In this document: piece after piece, positions 19,308 through 28,007 of the stretch | Numbering within the stretch: position 1 is the first letter of the stretch | How the letters are laid out: every line of letters starts with the position of its first letter | NCBI RefSeq assembly: GCF_003967015.1 | Contig: NZ_AP017560.1 | Span: 1,488,001-1,552,000 of the forward strand | From: Pseudanabaena sp. ABRG5-3 | GTDB taxonomy: Bacteria > Cyanobacteriota > Cyanobacteriia > Pseudanabaenales > Pseudanabaenaceae | Direction of reading: 5' to 3' | Length of the DNA stretch: 64,000 bases | Notes under the pieces: model-generated | The model's input: the letters and a program-made list of their open reading frames with translations, nothing else | The model's database searches: none | Told to the model about the DNA's origin: nothing | Made by a program: the position numbers and the translations under genes

Positions 19308-19385
19308 GCTATTTGCACCGCGCTTCGCGTGGTGCAAATAGCCCATAGAGAAAGTCAGCGCACAGCGCTGACTTTCTCTATGGGC
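19308..19385. repeat. Chain of two palindromes between kinase and ilvC
   Basis: Hairpin 1 (19308-19342) has arms GCTATTTGCACC. Hairpin 2 (19341-19385) has 21-bp arms including CCATAGAGAAAGTCAGCGC with loop ACA. They share the bases GC, so the right arm of the first runs straight into the left arm of the second. Hairpin 2 ends three bases before the kinase stop codon. Confidence 0.8.
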
Positions 19386-19388
19386 TTA

Positions 19389-20798
19389 TCAATGCTGCGA
19401 TCGCCACAGTTCTAAAAAATCATTAATTTCTTGCATTAGCCATTCTTTTTCCACCCGACTTAAACCCGACCCAAATTTGTGGGAATAGACACCTTGATTT
19501 AGACATAGCTGCATGACGGGTTGATTGTTGACTTCATAAAAACTCTTTAGCTCTAAGGGTCGCAAATCTTGAGTTTTACCCTGTATGCGGCGCTTTGCAC
19601 CGAGAATGTCCCATTCAAGACTGAAATTGCGATCACCAATTATTAAGCGAACTTTGCCAAATACCGTTGATAAGGCGGCATAAGCCATACCAATACCCAC
19701 AAGCCAAAATGGAATCGAAAACAGGGCAAAAAATCCTGCCCTCGAAGCCAAAGATGTCCAAAACACCAGAAAGCCATTCCAGCAAATGGCAAAGATTAAT
19801 AAACTGACACCTTCACCATGCCAACCTGTTGGGGGAATATTAATTTCTAAAAAATAGTCAGTCTTTTTTAGATCAATCCGACTGCCTAGAGGTTTCTCAT
19901 AGTGGCGTTTAGAAACTGGGCGATCGCCTGTTTGATTGAGTAAATGCTGAATATCAAGAGCCTTAATGCGTTGTTCGATGGGTGGTAATGTTTGTTTTTT
20001 TAACGAGGTGAGAGCTTGTCTGGCACTGCTAAAACGATCCTCGATCGCAGGTTCGATCATTTTGTCGAGCCAATTGGCAAAGTGCGGCGAAATATCGACG
20101 GAACTCCGAAAGTCAATTTTAAATCTGACCTCAGGTAAATCCGCAGGCGATCGCCCCGTCAGTAAAAATAAAATTGTTGCGCCGAGGGCATAGAGATCGG
20201 TGGCAGGCAATGACTTTCCACGAAATTGTTCGGGCGGCATATAGCCATAAGTGCCAACTACAGTACTCCCGCCTATTTGGGTATTGCGATAGGTGTCTTG
20301 TACTGCGCCAAAATCCACAAGGGCAATTTTGCCACTGGGTTGCCGAATCAGATTTTGCGGTTTGATGTCGCGATGTACTACGGGGGGCTTCAGTTCATGG
20401 AGATAGATCAATATATCGAGTACCTGTTCCGCAATTTGTTTAATGTCGGATTCGCTGCCATGCCATCCATTGGCAATTTCCTGTGCGAGCGATCGCCCCT
20501 CTACTAATTGCTGCACGATGTAGAAATCGCGATCGCTCACATGATCGATCTGAAAATAGTCTAGGTAACGGGGAATGGCAGGATGTTCGAGTTGAGCTAA
20601 AACTTTTGCTTCCCGTTCAAATAGTTCTAAGACTTTCCATTCATTCATCCGCCGCAGAGATAGAGCCTTAAGTGCAACGCGATCGCCTGTTTGCAAATCC
20701 TCAGCAGCATAAGTGATCCCAATTCCCCCCTGTCCCAAAACATGAGAAATACGATAACGTTCTTGAACTATTTCCCCAGTTTGATGTAGTTCTGTCAC
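19389..20798 (-). CDS. Serine/threonine protein kinase with membrane-associated C-terminus
   Basis: This 469-residue Hanks-type kinase has the glycine loop VLGQGGIGITYAAED (19-33), catalytic Lys in VALKALS, the catalytic loop HRDIKPQNLI (about 140), the DFG motif LVDFGAVQD, and the activation/substrate segment GTYGYMPPEQF, all intact. After the kinase domain (about 14-270) there are two hydrophobic stretches (about 345-385, LLIFAICWNGFLVFW and FALFSIPFWLVGIGMAYAAL). They anchor it in a membrane with the kinase in the cytoplasm. The tail resembles a small PH-like or DUF domain found on cyanobacterial Spk kinases. The phosphorylation target is unknown. Confidence 0.93.
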   Translation of the reverse strand: MTELHQTGEIVQERYRISHVLGQGGIGITYAAEDLQTGDRVALKALSLRRMNEWKVLELFEREAKVLAQLEHPAIPRYLDYFQIDHVSDRDFYIVQQLVEGRSLAQEIANGWHGSESDIKQIAEQVLDILIYLHELKPPVVHRDIKPQNLIRQPSGKIALVDFGAVQDTYRNTQIGGSTVVGTYGYMPPEQFRGKSLPATDLYALGATILFLLTGRSPADLPEVRFKIDFRSSVDISPHFANWLDKMIEPAIEDRFSSARQALTSLKKQTLPPIEQRIKALDIQHLLNQTGDRPVSKRHYEKPLGSRIDLKKTDYFLEINIPPTGWHGEGVSLLIFAICWNGFLVFWTSLASRAGFFALFSIPFWLVGIGMAYAALSTVFGKVRLIIGDRNFSLEWDILGAKRRIQGKTQDLRPLELKSFYEVNNQPVMQLCLNQGVYSHKFGSGLSRVEKEWLMQEINDFLELWRSQH

Positions 20799-20852
20799 AA
20801 AATTTCCCTAAACTAACCCTAAATCAATCTTATTCAAATGTTTGTGTCGCAA

Positions 20853-21638
20853 TCAGATCTCATCATCCAAATCAACACCCAACTGCCGTAACTTTTCTGC
20901 AAGTCGATCAGCCCTCGCTTTTTCCTGTAAAGCTTGCTTGCTAGCGACTTCTGCTCTTTGATTAGCGACTTCTGCCATTTGATTAGCTGCTTCGGCTATT
21001 TGAGTAGCCTCCTGAGCGGCGCTGTATAACTCCTCAGGAGTGAGCAACTTTTCACCATTATCGAGACGGTAAAACCCGATCAGATATTCTTCAGCTTGTA
21101 GCCTCAGTTGCAAAACTTGGCTGCAACTGTCGTGGATAGGCTTATATACATCATCCTCATTCAGTCGAAAACCTTGCAACTTTTCTGCAACCCATTCACC
21201 GTAGGGATCGAATAGCCAATATTCCGTAACCCCTAATTGCTCGTATAGTGTTTTCTTAAAGTTCCAATCTACTTCTTTTGTCCCTGCGGATGTCACCTCA
21301 AAGATAATTGCAGGTGTTTGCTTTCCCTCCCAAATTTTATAATTGGCATAGAGTCGTTTCTCAATATCGAAAACCACCATCACGTCAGGTGCAACTCTAG
21401 CTCTGGGATTGCCCTCAATGTAATAGAGAAATTGATCGGCAAAGACCTCGGCTTGTTGATCCTGTAAATACAGTCTCAAGAGGGCAAGGGTCATCAGGAT
21501 TGCTAAAACATGCTGTTGGGTTTCTGCCAAGGGTTCTCCATCGGAACTGGGATAGATAATTTCTGAGGTTGTGGTGATGACAGCCTGTACTTGGTTAGTG
21601 ATTTGAGGTTGCGATCGCTGATCGGTGATAGCTACCAT
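20853..21638 (-). CDS. Uma2-family (DUF820) putative endonuclease
   Basis: This is a second Uma2/DUF820 protein, about 261 residues from the preferred ATG at 21638 (MVAITDQRSQ). An upstream in-frame ATG at 21710 would add 24 hydrophobic/basic residues and is less likely. The fold core is ARVAPDVMVVFDIEK, PAIIFEVTSAGTKEVDW and KKTLYEQLGVTEYWLFDP, which keep the D...E-x-V nuclease-like pattern. The tail is an Ala/Glu-rich helix with EAANQMAEVANQRAEVAS repeats, ending KLRQLGVDLDDEI. The parallel with the Uma2 protein at 8466 in both repeat tail and last residues is notable. Confidence 0.88.
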   Translation of the reverse strand: MVAITDQRSQPQITNQVQAVITTTSEIIYPSSDGEPLAETQQHVLAILMTLALLRLYLQDQQAEVFADQFLYYIEGNPRARVAPDVMVVFDIEKRLYANYKIWEGKQTPAIIFEVTSAGTKEVDWNFKKTLYEQLGVTEYWLFDPYGEWVAEKLQGFRLNEDDVYKPIHDSCSQVLQLRLQAEEYLIGFYRLDNGEKLLTPEELYSAAQEATQIAEAANQMAEVANQRAEVASKQALQEKARADRLAEKLRQLGVDLDDEI

Positions 21639-21710
21639 ATGTCTCACGGGGAGGAACTTAATTTTAATTATAGAGAGACTCAGTCTAATCGCGACTAAAA
21701 TTAAACTCAA

Positions 21711-21737
21711 TGGGCATCCCGCTACGCGGGATGCCCA
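21711..21737. repeat. Short perfect palindrome
   Basis: The arms are TGGGCATCCCGC and its complement around TAC. It lies between the Uma2 gene and the family-2 element, upstream of the Uma2 start, so it is not a terminator for Uma2. Confidence 0.7.
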
Positions 21738-21749
21738 ATAATTTATTCA

Positions 21750-21864
21750 TATAGCAATGTAAGTTTTGCTTAGGACATAAACCCAAATAAGTGAAGGCGG
21801 CACGAAGTGCCGCCTTCACTTATTTGGGTTTTGATTTGTCCTAGCTATCTCTTACATTGCTATA
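21750..21864. repeat. MITE-like palindromic element, family 2, copy b
   Basis: It is 115 bp with ends TATAGCAATGTAAG on both sides (inverted), then AGGACA and TGTCCT, then a perfect hairpin with arms ACCCAAATAAGTGAAGGCGG and loop GAA-like. Its right end supplies the TAG stop codon of aat (21860-21862). Compared with copy a at 3797, the outer parts match and the inner arms differ. Confidence 0.85.
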
Positions 21865-22462
21865 CAAAAACACAAGATTTAGTTAATGCTTTTTGCAATA
21901 GATTTTGATAACTTTGATCGTCAATTTCATAGGCTCCAAATCTTGCTAAATGCGGATTCATTAACTGAGCATCAAATAAACCATACCCCCGCGATCGCAA
22001 ATGCTCTACTAACTTCACCATCGCTACCTTTGAGCCTTCAGGAATTTTAAAAAACATCGACTCACCAATAAATACGCCACGAATGGCGATCCCCAGAATT
22101 CCGCCTGCTAACTTGTCGCCTTGCCATGTCTCAAAACTATGCGCCCAACCTGCTTGGTGCAAATTAAAATATAGAGATCGCAGTTCGTTGGAAATCCATG
22201 TCGTTTTGCGATCGGCACAGCCTTCTACAACCTGCTCAAAGGCACTATCAATTCTGACTTCAAAGCGATTTTGATTGATCGCCCGTTGCAAAGATTTGGG
22301 ATAGCGAAAGCGATCGTCAAGGGGGATCAAGGTGCGCTCATTAGTGTAATACCACTCAATCGGCTGCCCATCGCCTTCAGACATCAAAAAGTAGCCTTGG
22401 CTATAACCGTCAATAACACTGCGGATATCAAACCTTTCCACAAATAAATTTCCAGCTCGCAA
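21860..22462 (-). CDS. aat: Leucyl/phenylalanyl-tRNA-protein transferase
   Basis: Aat adds Leu or Phe from aminoacyl-tRNA to proteins with N-terminal Lys or Arg, marking them for ClpS/ClpAP (N-degron pathway). The 200 residues carry the core motifs [48 protein letters not shown] and [15 protein letters not shown], followed by the C-terminal [19 protein letters not shown]. It starts with TTG at 22462; no ATG fits upstream of the first conserved residues. The last codon plus stop (GTA TAG) come from the end of a family-2 element, so the original C-terminus may have been trimmed or replaced there. Confidence 0.9.
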   Translation of the reverse strand: MRAGNLFVERFDIRSVIDGYSQGYFLMSEGDGQPIEWYYTNERTLIPLDDRFRYPKSLQRAINQNRFEVRIDSAFEQVVEGCADRKTTWISNELRSLYFNLHQAGWAHSFETWQGDKLAGGILGIAIRGVFIGESMFFKIPEGSKVAMVKLVEHLRSRGYGLFDAQLMNPHLARFGAYEIDDQSYQNLLQKALTKSCVFV

Positions 22463-22634
22463 GTAAGGAATTTAATATTGCAATCTATCTTAAAGTCTCT
22501 TTACAAATCAACATAGTTTTTTAGCTTAATCCTCGTTTGCTAAACCAGATAATTAAATGAAAAACTACTCAGTATTTGCCTCAATTAGCCCATTAAAACA
22601 TGAGATTTTAAAAGCAAGATAAAAAATCTCAAAA

Positions 22635-22815
22635 AATAAATGGCTCACTCAATTTAAGTAAAATTACTTATCTAGAGTGAACCATTTATTTGTATAAATT
22701 GTTCTTAAATTTGGTATTGAAGTTCAGAATCTTTAAATGAGCCGATTCCGTTTGAATGTTTATATTTTGCAAGATCTTGATCAAAAATTGGGATCGCTTA
22801 ATATTTTCTTTATAA
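22635..22815. ncRNA. Candidate structured RNA element, tandem copy A
   Basis: Stem 1 pairs AATAAATGGCTCACTC (22635-22650) with 22675-22690, with a single C/A mismatch and an inner TAAGTA/TACTTA stem. Stem 2 pairs CAGAATC (22725-22731) with GATTCCG (22744-22750). Then comes a shared tail CTTAATATTTTCTTTA. Copy B keeps the same pairs with different bases. The strand is unknown: the two shared mismatches (C/A and A/C) become G/U wobbles if the minus strand is transcribed. No promoter was identified. Confidence 0.45.
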
Positions 22816-22977
22816 TTTGAGTCGGCAGTTTTACCTAAGTTTATATACCCACATCCAAAATCTTGATAGCTCCAGATCCCCATATAAGTGAGTGAAAATA
22901 CTTAGGTTCTTTGTGTGGTTATCCCTAATTGACAAAATTAATATCGATTAAAGCGAAATTATCAAGAATTTGCATAA

Positions 22978-23163
22978 AAATAAGTGGCTTCTTAAAGCTA
23001 GGTAAAAATAACCATTTGCTTTGAGAAACCACTTATTTGGTTAGTAGTTTATTAAGTTTGTATTTAAATTCAGAGCCTATATATAAGCTGGCTCCGTTTG
23101 AATGATCCTATTTTGATCGAAAATTTGACACTTGCGGGATCACTTAATATTTTCTTTACAGTT
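22978..23163. ncRNA. Candidate structured RNA element, tandem copy B
   Basis: Stem 1 pairs AAATAAGTGG plus TTCTTAAAGC (22978-22998) with 23018-23038, keeping the C/A mismatch of copy A at the same place. Stem 2 pairs CAGAGCC (23071-23077) with GGCTCCG (23090-23096). The block CGTTTGAATG and tail CTTAATATTTTCTTTA are conserved with copy A. Several base pairs differ from copy A by compensating changes on both arms. Confidence 0.45.
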
Positions 23164-23490
23164 AATTTTACAAGCTTAAAGATTAAGTATTTGTACTTAG
23201 TCTTTAAGCGATTATTAATTTGTTTTGGGCGATATTAATTAACATATTTATTAATTTGGACACTTAATTTATTGGTACTTTTTTATTAAATTTACTGATT
23301 CTTTAATATTGATTTTTATATAGATTTATCTCTTTTTATATCGATACATATCATTTGCTTAACAAAGTTTCCCAAAATCCCCATAGGTACGGAAACACAC
23401 ACCCTTTAGCAAGGTAGAACCGATCCCTCTAAAAATCTAGACATTCTAAGATATTCCTAGTTGTCTAAACACTACAGGAGGTAACTAGCG

Positions 23491-26112
23491 ATGCAACCAA
23501 CTAATCCCAATCAATTTACTGAAAAAGCATGGGCGGCGATCGCAAGGACACCCGACGTGGTGAAAGCAGCCCAACAACAACAAATTGAGCCAGAGCATTT
23601 ACTAAAATCCTTGCTAGAGGAAGAAGGACTAGCATCAAGTATTTTTAGCAAAGCGGGGATCAATATTCAACGGTTGCGCGATCGCACCGATGAGTTTATT
23701 AATCGTCAGCCCAAAGTATCTAGCTCAAATAGTGCAGTTTACTTAGGCAAAAACTTAGATGTATTACTTGATCGCGCCGACAAGGAACGTAAAGGTTTTG
23801 GCGACGAGTTTATTTCCATCGAACATATTTTGCTGCCCTATTGCAAAGATGATCGCTTCGGGAAAGTCCTTTATCAAGAAATGGGACTCGATGAAGCCAA
23901 GCTCCGTAACATTATTCAGCAAGTCCGAGGCAATCAAAAAGTGACAGATCAAAATCCTGAAAATAAATATGAAGCGTTAACTAAATATGGTCGTGATCTT
24001 ACGGAATTAGCGCGTGAAGGTAAACTCGATCCCGTAATTGGTCGTGATGATGAAATTCGCCGCACGATCCAGATTTTGTCGCGTCGTACTAAAAATAATC
24101 CTGTTTTAATTGGTGAACCGGGTGTGGGTAAAACGGCGATCGCTGAAGGTTTAGCTCAACGCATTCTCAGTGGTGATGTACCTGAATCTCTACAGGGTCG
24201 TAAGCTGATTGCCCTTGATATGGGTGGACTAATTGCTGGTGCAAAATATCGTGGTGAATTTGAGGAAAGACTGAAAGCTGTCCTCAAGGAAGTGACCGAA
24301 TCAAGTGGTCAATTTATTCTCTTTATCGATGAAATCCATACGGTCGTCGGTGCGGGTGCAACACAGGGCGCAATGGATGCAGGTAACTTGCTGAAGCCCA
24401 TGTTAGCTCGTGGTGAGTTGCGCTGTATCGGTGCAACGACTTTGGATGAATATCGCAAATATATTGAGAAAGATGCCGCCCTTGAGCGTCGCTTTCAACA
24501 GGTATATGTCGATCAGCCCAATGTCGAAGATACGATTTCGATTTTGCGCGGTTTGCGCGATCGCTACGAGTTACATCATGGCGTAAAAATCTCGGATACA
24601 GCGCTAGTAGCCGCCGCCACCCTTTCCAATCGCTATATTAGCGATCGCTTTTTGCCAGACAAGGCGATCGATTTAGTTGATGAAGCTGCGGCAAAGTTAA
24701 AAATGGAAATCACCTCGCAACCTGAAGCCCTTGATGAAATCAATCGTAAGGTGATTCAGCTAGAGATGGAATGCCTCTCTTTGAAAAAGGAAACCGATCG
24801 TGAATCTTTAGATCGTCTTGAAAAGTTGAATAAAGAATTGGGCGACTTGAAGGAAGAACAAACTACCCTCAAGGCTCAGTGGGAAGCTGAAAAACAGGTA
24901 ATCGATAATATTCGCAAACTCAAGGAAGAGATCGAGCATGTGAATGTGGAAATCCAACAGGCTGAGCGTGACTATGATCTCAACAAAGCTGCCGAACTCA
25001 AGTATGGCAAGCTTACCGATTTACAGCGTCAGTTAGAAATTGCTGAGGTCAATCTCGAAGAAGCCAAAACTTCAGGGCGATCGCTCTTACGTCAAGAAGT
25101 TACCGAAGAAGATATTGCCGAAATCATTTCTAAATGGTCGGGCATTCCTGTTAGCAAGCTAGTTGAATCGGAAAAAGAAAAGCTTTTGCAACTGGAAGAT
25201 GTTCTCCACGATCGCGTTATTGGGCAAGAAGAGGCTGTCACTGCGATCGCCGATGCGATTCAGCGTTCCAGAGCTGGACTCGCCGATCCTAATCGTCCGA
25301 TTGCCAGCTTTATTTTCTTAGGTCCCACAGGTGTCGGTAAAACGGAACTTGCCAAAGCCCTTGCCGCCTATCTCTTCGATACTGAAGACTCGATGGTGCG
25401 GATTGACATGTCTGAATATATGGAGAAACATAGCGTTTCCCGCTTAGTCGGCGCACCTCCTGGATATGTCGGTTACGAAGAAGGCGGTCAATTGACTGAA
25501 GCTGTGCGTCGTCGTCCCTATGCTGTGATTCTCTTTGATGAAATTGAGAAAGCCCATCCTGATGTCTTTAACATCATGTTGCAAATCCTCGATGATGGTC
25601 GTGTTACCGATTCCCAAGGTCGCACTGTTGACTTTAAGAATTCGATTATCATCATGACCAGTAACGTTGGTTCCCAATTTATTCTCGATATTGCAGGAGA
25701 TGATGCTCGCCATGAGGAAATGCGCGATCGCGTGATGGAATCGATGCGCTCTAGTTTCCGTCCTGAATTCCTCAACCGTATTGATGAAATTGTGATCTTC
25801 CATGCCCTCCGCCGTGACGAATTACGCCGTATCGTCAAACTGCAAGTCAAGCGTTTAGAACAACGTTTATCGGAACGTCGCATGACCCTCAAGCTTGCTG
25901 ATGCTGCCCTCGATTTCATCGCCGAAGTTGGCTATGACCCTGTCTACGGTGCGCGTCCACTTAAACGGATCATTCAGCGTCAACTGGAAACTCAAATTGC
26001 GAAGGGAATCTTACGTGGTGACTATACTGACGGTGACACGATTTTTGTCGATATCGAAAATGAACGCCTCGCCTTCAGACGACTTTCTGGAGATCTAATC
26101 ACTGTTTCTTAA
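23491..26112 (+). CDS. clpB: ATP-dependent disaggregase ClpB
   Basis: ClpB is a hexameric AAA+ chaperone that, with DnaK, pulls polypeptides out of aggregates. The 873 residues match the family. Order: Clp N-domain (1-145, two repeats), AAA-1 with GEPGVGKT (Walker A) and [13 protein letters not shown] (Walker B), the long coiled-coil M domain (about 410-530, [12 protein letters not shown]...) that distinguishes ClpB from ClpA/C, AAA-2 with [14 protein letters not shown] and [12 protein letters not shown], and the C-terminal D2-small domain. A strong AGGAGGT site (23476-23482) precedes the ATG. The 1-kb upstream region with structured elements may take part in regulation. Confidence 0.98.
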   Translation: MQPTNPNQFTEKAWAAIARTPDVVKAAQQQQIEPEHLLKSLLEEEGLASSIFSKAGINIQRLRDRTDEFINRQPKVSSSNSAVYLGKNLDVLLDRADKERKGFGDEFISIEHILLPYCKDDRFGKVLYQEMGLDEAKLRNIIQQVRGNQKVTDQNPENKYEALTKYGRDLTELAREGKLDPVIGRDDEIRRTIQILSRRTKNNPVLIGEPGVGKTAIAEGLAQRILSGDVPESLQGRKLIALDMGGLIAGAKYRGEFEERLKAVLKEVTESSGQFILFIDEIHTVVGAGATQGAMDAGNLLKPMLARGELRCIGATTLDEYRKYIEKDAALERRFQQVYVDQPNVEDTISILRGLRDRYELHHGVKISDTALVAAATLSNRYISDRFLPDKAIDLVDEAAAKLKMEITSQPEALDEINRKVIQLEMECLSLKKETDRESLDRLEKLNKELGDLKEEQTTLKAQWEAEKQVIDNIRKLKEEIEHVNVEIQQAERDYDLNKAAELKYGKLTDLQRQLEIAEVNLEEAKTSGRSLLRQEVTEEDIAEIISKWSGIPVSKLVESEKEKLLQLEDVLHDRVIGQEEAVTAIADAIQRSRAGLADPNRPIASFIFLGPTGVGKTELAKALAAYLFDTEDSMVRIDMSEYMEKHSVSRLVGAPPGYVGYEEGGQLTEAVRRRPYAVILFDEIEKAHPDVFNIMLQILDDGRVTDSQGRTVDFKNSIIIMTSNVGSQFILDIAGDDARHEEMRDRVMESMRSSFRPEFLNRIDEIVIFHALRRDELRRIVKLQVKRLEQRLSERRMTLKLADAALDFIAEVGYDPVYGARPLKRIIQRQLETQIAKGILRGDYTDGDTIFVDIENERLAFRRLSGDLITVS

Positions 26113-26121
26113 AAGTTCTTA

Positions 26122-26154
26122 AAAGAGAAGGGGCGCATTGCGCCCCTTCTCTTT
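26122..26154. terminator. Bidirectional terminator between clpB and mlaE-type gene
   Basis: A perfect 15-bp stem (AAAGAGAAGGGGCGC, loop ATT) lies 9 bases after the clpB stop and 2 bases before the stop of the convergent permease gene. Confidence 0.85.
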
Positions 26155-26156
26155 GA

Positions 26157-26936
26157 CTATCTTGCGGTTAAGCTAGAACCGATGCCTTGGAAAAACAACC
26201 ATGATAGAAAGAAGTTACTAATAAAAATAGAAAGTAGAGCCGTAACGACAGCAGTAGTGGTGGACTCACCGACACCCTTTGCCCCACCTGTAGTAGTTAA
26301 TCCCCATGTTGTGCCAATCGTAGCAATAAGAACACCAAAGATGCTGGATTTGATTAGGGCCGCAATTAAGTCCCAAGGTTTGAGTAAGTCCTGAACAGAA
26401 TTGAGAAACATCGTTGGCGAAATAGCATACATTGCTTGTGAGAGAAATAAGCCTCCCGCCATACCTGTTAAAAATCCTAAAATTGTCAAGATTGGCAGCA
26501 TTAGCAAACAGGCGATCGCACGGGGAGTCGCCAAATAATCAATGGGATTGGTGCGTAGCATATAAAGCGCATCAATTTGCTCAGTTACCTGCATCGTGCC
26601 AATTTCCGCCGCAAAAGCTGAACCAATGCGTCCTGCAATAATTACGGCTGTTAATACAGGAATTAACTCACGGGCTAAAGCGATCGCCAAAATTCCTCCG
26701 ATCGCCTGTTGAGCGCCAAAGTTAATAAATTCGCGTGCTACTTGAATCGTAAATACAGCACCAACAAAGGAAGCTGTAATCAAGGTAATCAGCAGTGATT
26801 CTGTGCCAACTATGGACATTTGCTCAATCGTATTGCGCCAATGGAAACGTCGATAGATCAAAATATGGGTAATGATTTGTCCGATCAGGAGACAACTTTG
26901 CCCCACTTTAATTAGCCAGCTACCAAAATTTCCCAT
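26157..26936 (-). CDS. mlaE: MlaE-family ABC transporter permease
   Basis: This 259-residue inner-membrane permease is of the MlaE/DUF140 family, which moves phospholipids or other lipids between membranes with an MlaF ATPase and an MCE-domain protein. It has five to six hydrophobic segments and the family signatures VGAVFTIQVAREFINFGA, ARELIPVLTAVIIAGRIGSAFAAEIGTM (read in parts), MRTNPIDYLATPR and GVGESTTTAVV. The partner ATPase and MCE genes are not adjacent, which is usual in cyanobacteria. Length and motifs are complete. Confidence 0.93.
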   Translation of the reverse strand: MGNFGSWLIKVGQSCLLIGQIITHILIYRRFHWRNTIEQMSIVGTESLLITLITASFVGAVFTIQVAREFINFGAQQAIGGILAIALARELIPVLTAVIIAGRIGSAFAAEIGTMQVTEQIDALYMLRTNPIDYLATPRAIACLLMLPILTILGFLTGMAGGLFLSQAMYAISPTMFLNSVQDLLKPWDLIAALIKSSIFGVLIATIGTTWGLTTTGGAKGVGESTTTAVVTALLSIFISNFFLSWLFFQGIGSSLTAR

Positions 26937-27016
26937 GCCCTAATTTTCCTATGTCATCTCAAATAGTAGTAGCACAAAGTTTATTGTTTTCATTCTTAAG
27001 TACATCGACATAATGA

Positions 27017-27107
27017 TATAGCAATCCTAAATGGTTTGTGGAAGCGCACCCCTTTGGGGTGCGCTTCCACAAACCCAAAAATCTACAAATGATTTAGTAC
27101 TGCTATA
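27017..27107. repeat. MITE-like palindromic element, family 1, copy b (inverted)
   Basis: It is 91 bp, ends TATAGCAATCCTAAAT and (inverted) TATAGCAGTACTAAAT. A 20-bp perfect hairpin (27033-27052 with 27056-27075, loop TTT) contains GGAAGCGCACCCC. It lies opposite in orientation to copy a, because the TGTAGATTTTTGGG arm is on the right. Its right end TATA runs into GGAG, so it abuts the ribosome site of the channel gene starting at 27116. Confidence 0.85.
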
Positions 27108-27115
27108 GGAGATTC

Positions 27116-27898
27116 ATGCTAAGACAGAAAATCAGCTTTTATCTTGATGACCTTGCCACCCCAATTGGCAAATTAATTAATATAGCGATCGCCTTCCTCG
27201 TTCTTGCCTCCGCCACTAGCTTCGTCGCCCAAACCTACCCAATTCCTGAGATTACCCGCGATCACCTCAATTTGCTAGATGACATCATTCTGGGGATATT
27301 TGTCTTTGAATATTTCCTGCGGCTATGGTGCGCCGAAGAAAAGCTGAAATATTTATTTAGCCTCTACGCAATTGTCGATCTTTTAGCGATTTTGCCATTC
27401 TTTTTAGGCGCGATCGATGTCACCTTTATTAGGCTCCTGCGGTGGTTTCGGATTTTGCGTCTCATTCGCCTAGTGGAATCGCGATCGCTATTTGCCAACA
27501 AGACCGAAGATATCGCGATTTTATTGAGAATTCTATTTACGCTATTTGCGATCGTCTTTGTGTTTTCAGGATTGATTTACCAGATCGAACATCCGACTAA
27601 TCCCAAATTTCACAACTTTCTTGATGCCTTTTATTTCTCCATTTTTACAATGACAACCGTGGGCTATAGCGATGTGATGCCCAAATCCGATGCAGGAAAA
27701 TTGACAACTGTACTCATGGTGCTTACGGGGATTGCCCTCATTCCTGTACAGTTAGGGGAACTATTTAAGCGCTTGATTAAAACTGCTAATCAAAGCGATC
27801 GCCTTGGGGAAATGAAGGATATTACCTGCTCTGGCTGTGGCTTATCTGTGCATGATGCCGATGCTCAGTTTTGCAAGGTATGCGGGACTAAGATTTGA
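27116..27898 (+). CDS. Voltage-gated-type potassium channel with C-terminal zinc ribbon
   Basis: This 260-residue membrane protein has a six-helix (S1-S6) ion-channel layout. S4 is rich in spaced Arg (IRLLRWFRILRLIRLVESR), so it is likely voltage-sensing. The pore helix and filter read FYFSIFTMTTVGYSDVMPK, where TVGYSD is a variant of the K+ filter TVGYGD. S6 follows (LTTVLMVLTGIALIPVQ). The cytoplasmic tail ends in a zinc-ribbon (CSGCGLSV...CKVCGTKI, about 240-258), often seen in cyanobacterial channels. K+ selectivity is inferred from the filter. TAGGAG before the ATG is a good ribosome site. Confidence 0.9.
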   Translation: MLRQKISFYLDDLATPIGKLINIAIAFLVLASATSFVAQTYPIPEITRDHLNLLDDIILGIFVFEYFLRLWCAEEKLKYLFSLYAIVDLLAILPFFLGAIDVTFIRLLRWFRILRLIRLVESRSLFANKTEDIAILLRILFTLFAIVFVFSGLIYQIEHPTNPKFHNFLDAFYFSIFTMTTVGYSDVMPKSDAGKLTTVLMVLTGIALIPVQLGELFKRLIKTANQSDRLGEMKDITCSGCGLSVHDADAQFCKVCGTKI

Positions 27899-28007
27899 TT
27901 TGCTATGATTGAGTTCTAGAGGCGCAGCATGAGGGCAATCTTTGCCATAGAGAAATTTGAGATATTCCTAGTTATCGTTAACATTTACCTTCATTTATGC
28001 AATTACT

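Larger units (their letters stand above)
22463..23490. other. 1-kb AT-rich intergenic region upstream of clpB
   Basis: No credible protein gene is present. The region contains two diverged tandem copies of a structured element (22635-22815 and 22978-23163) and a further hairpin at about 23175-23208 with arms CTTAAAGATTAAGTA. The last 150 bases hold the clpB leader. HIP1 sites are absent, unlike the flanking genes. Confidence 0.7.

Noticed and set aside
22686-22883. Minus-strand 65-codon open frame in the clpB upstream region
   Set aside because: It lies across the tandem structured element, has no ribosome site, and its Asn/Lys/Ile-rich sequence only reflects AT-rich DNA.
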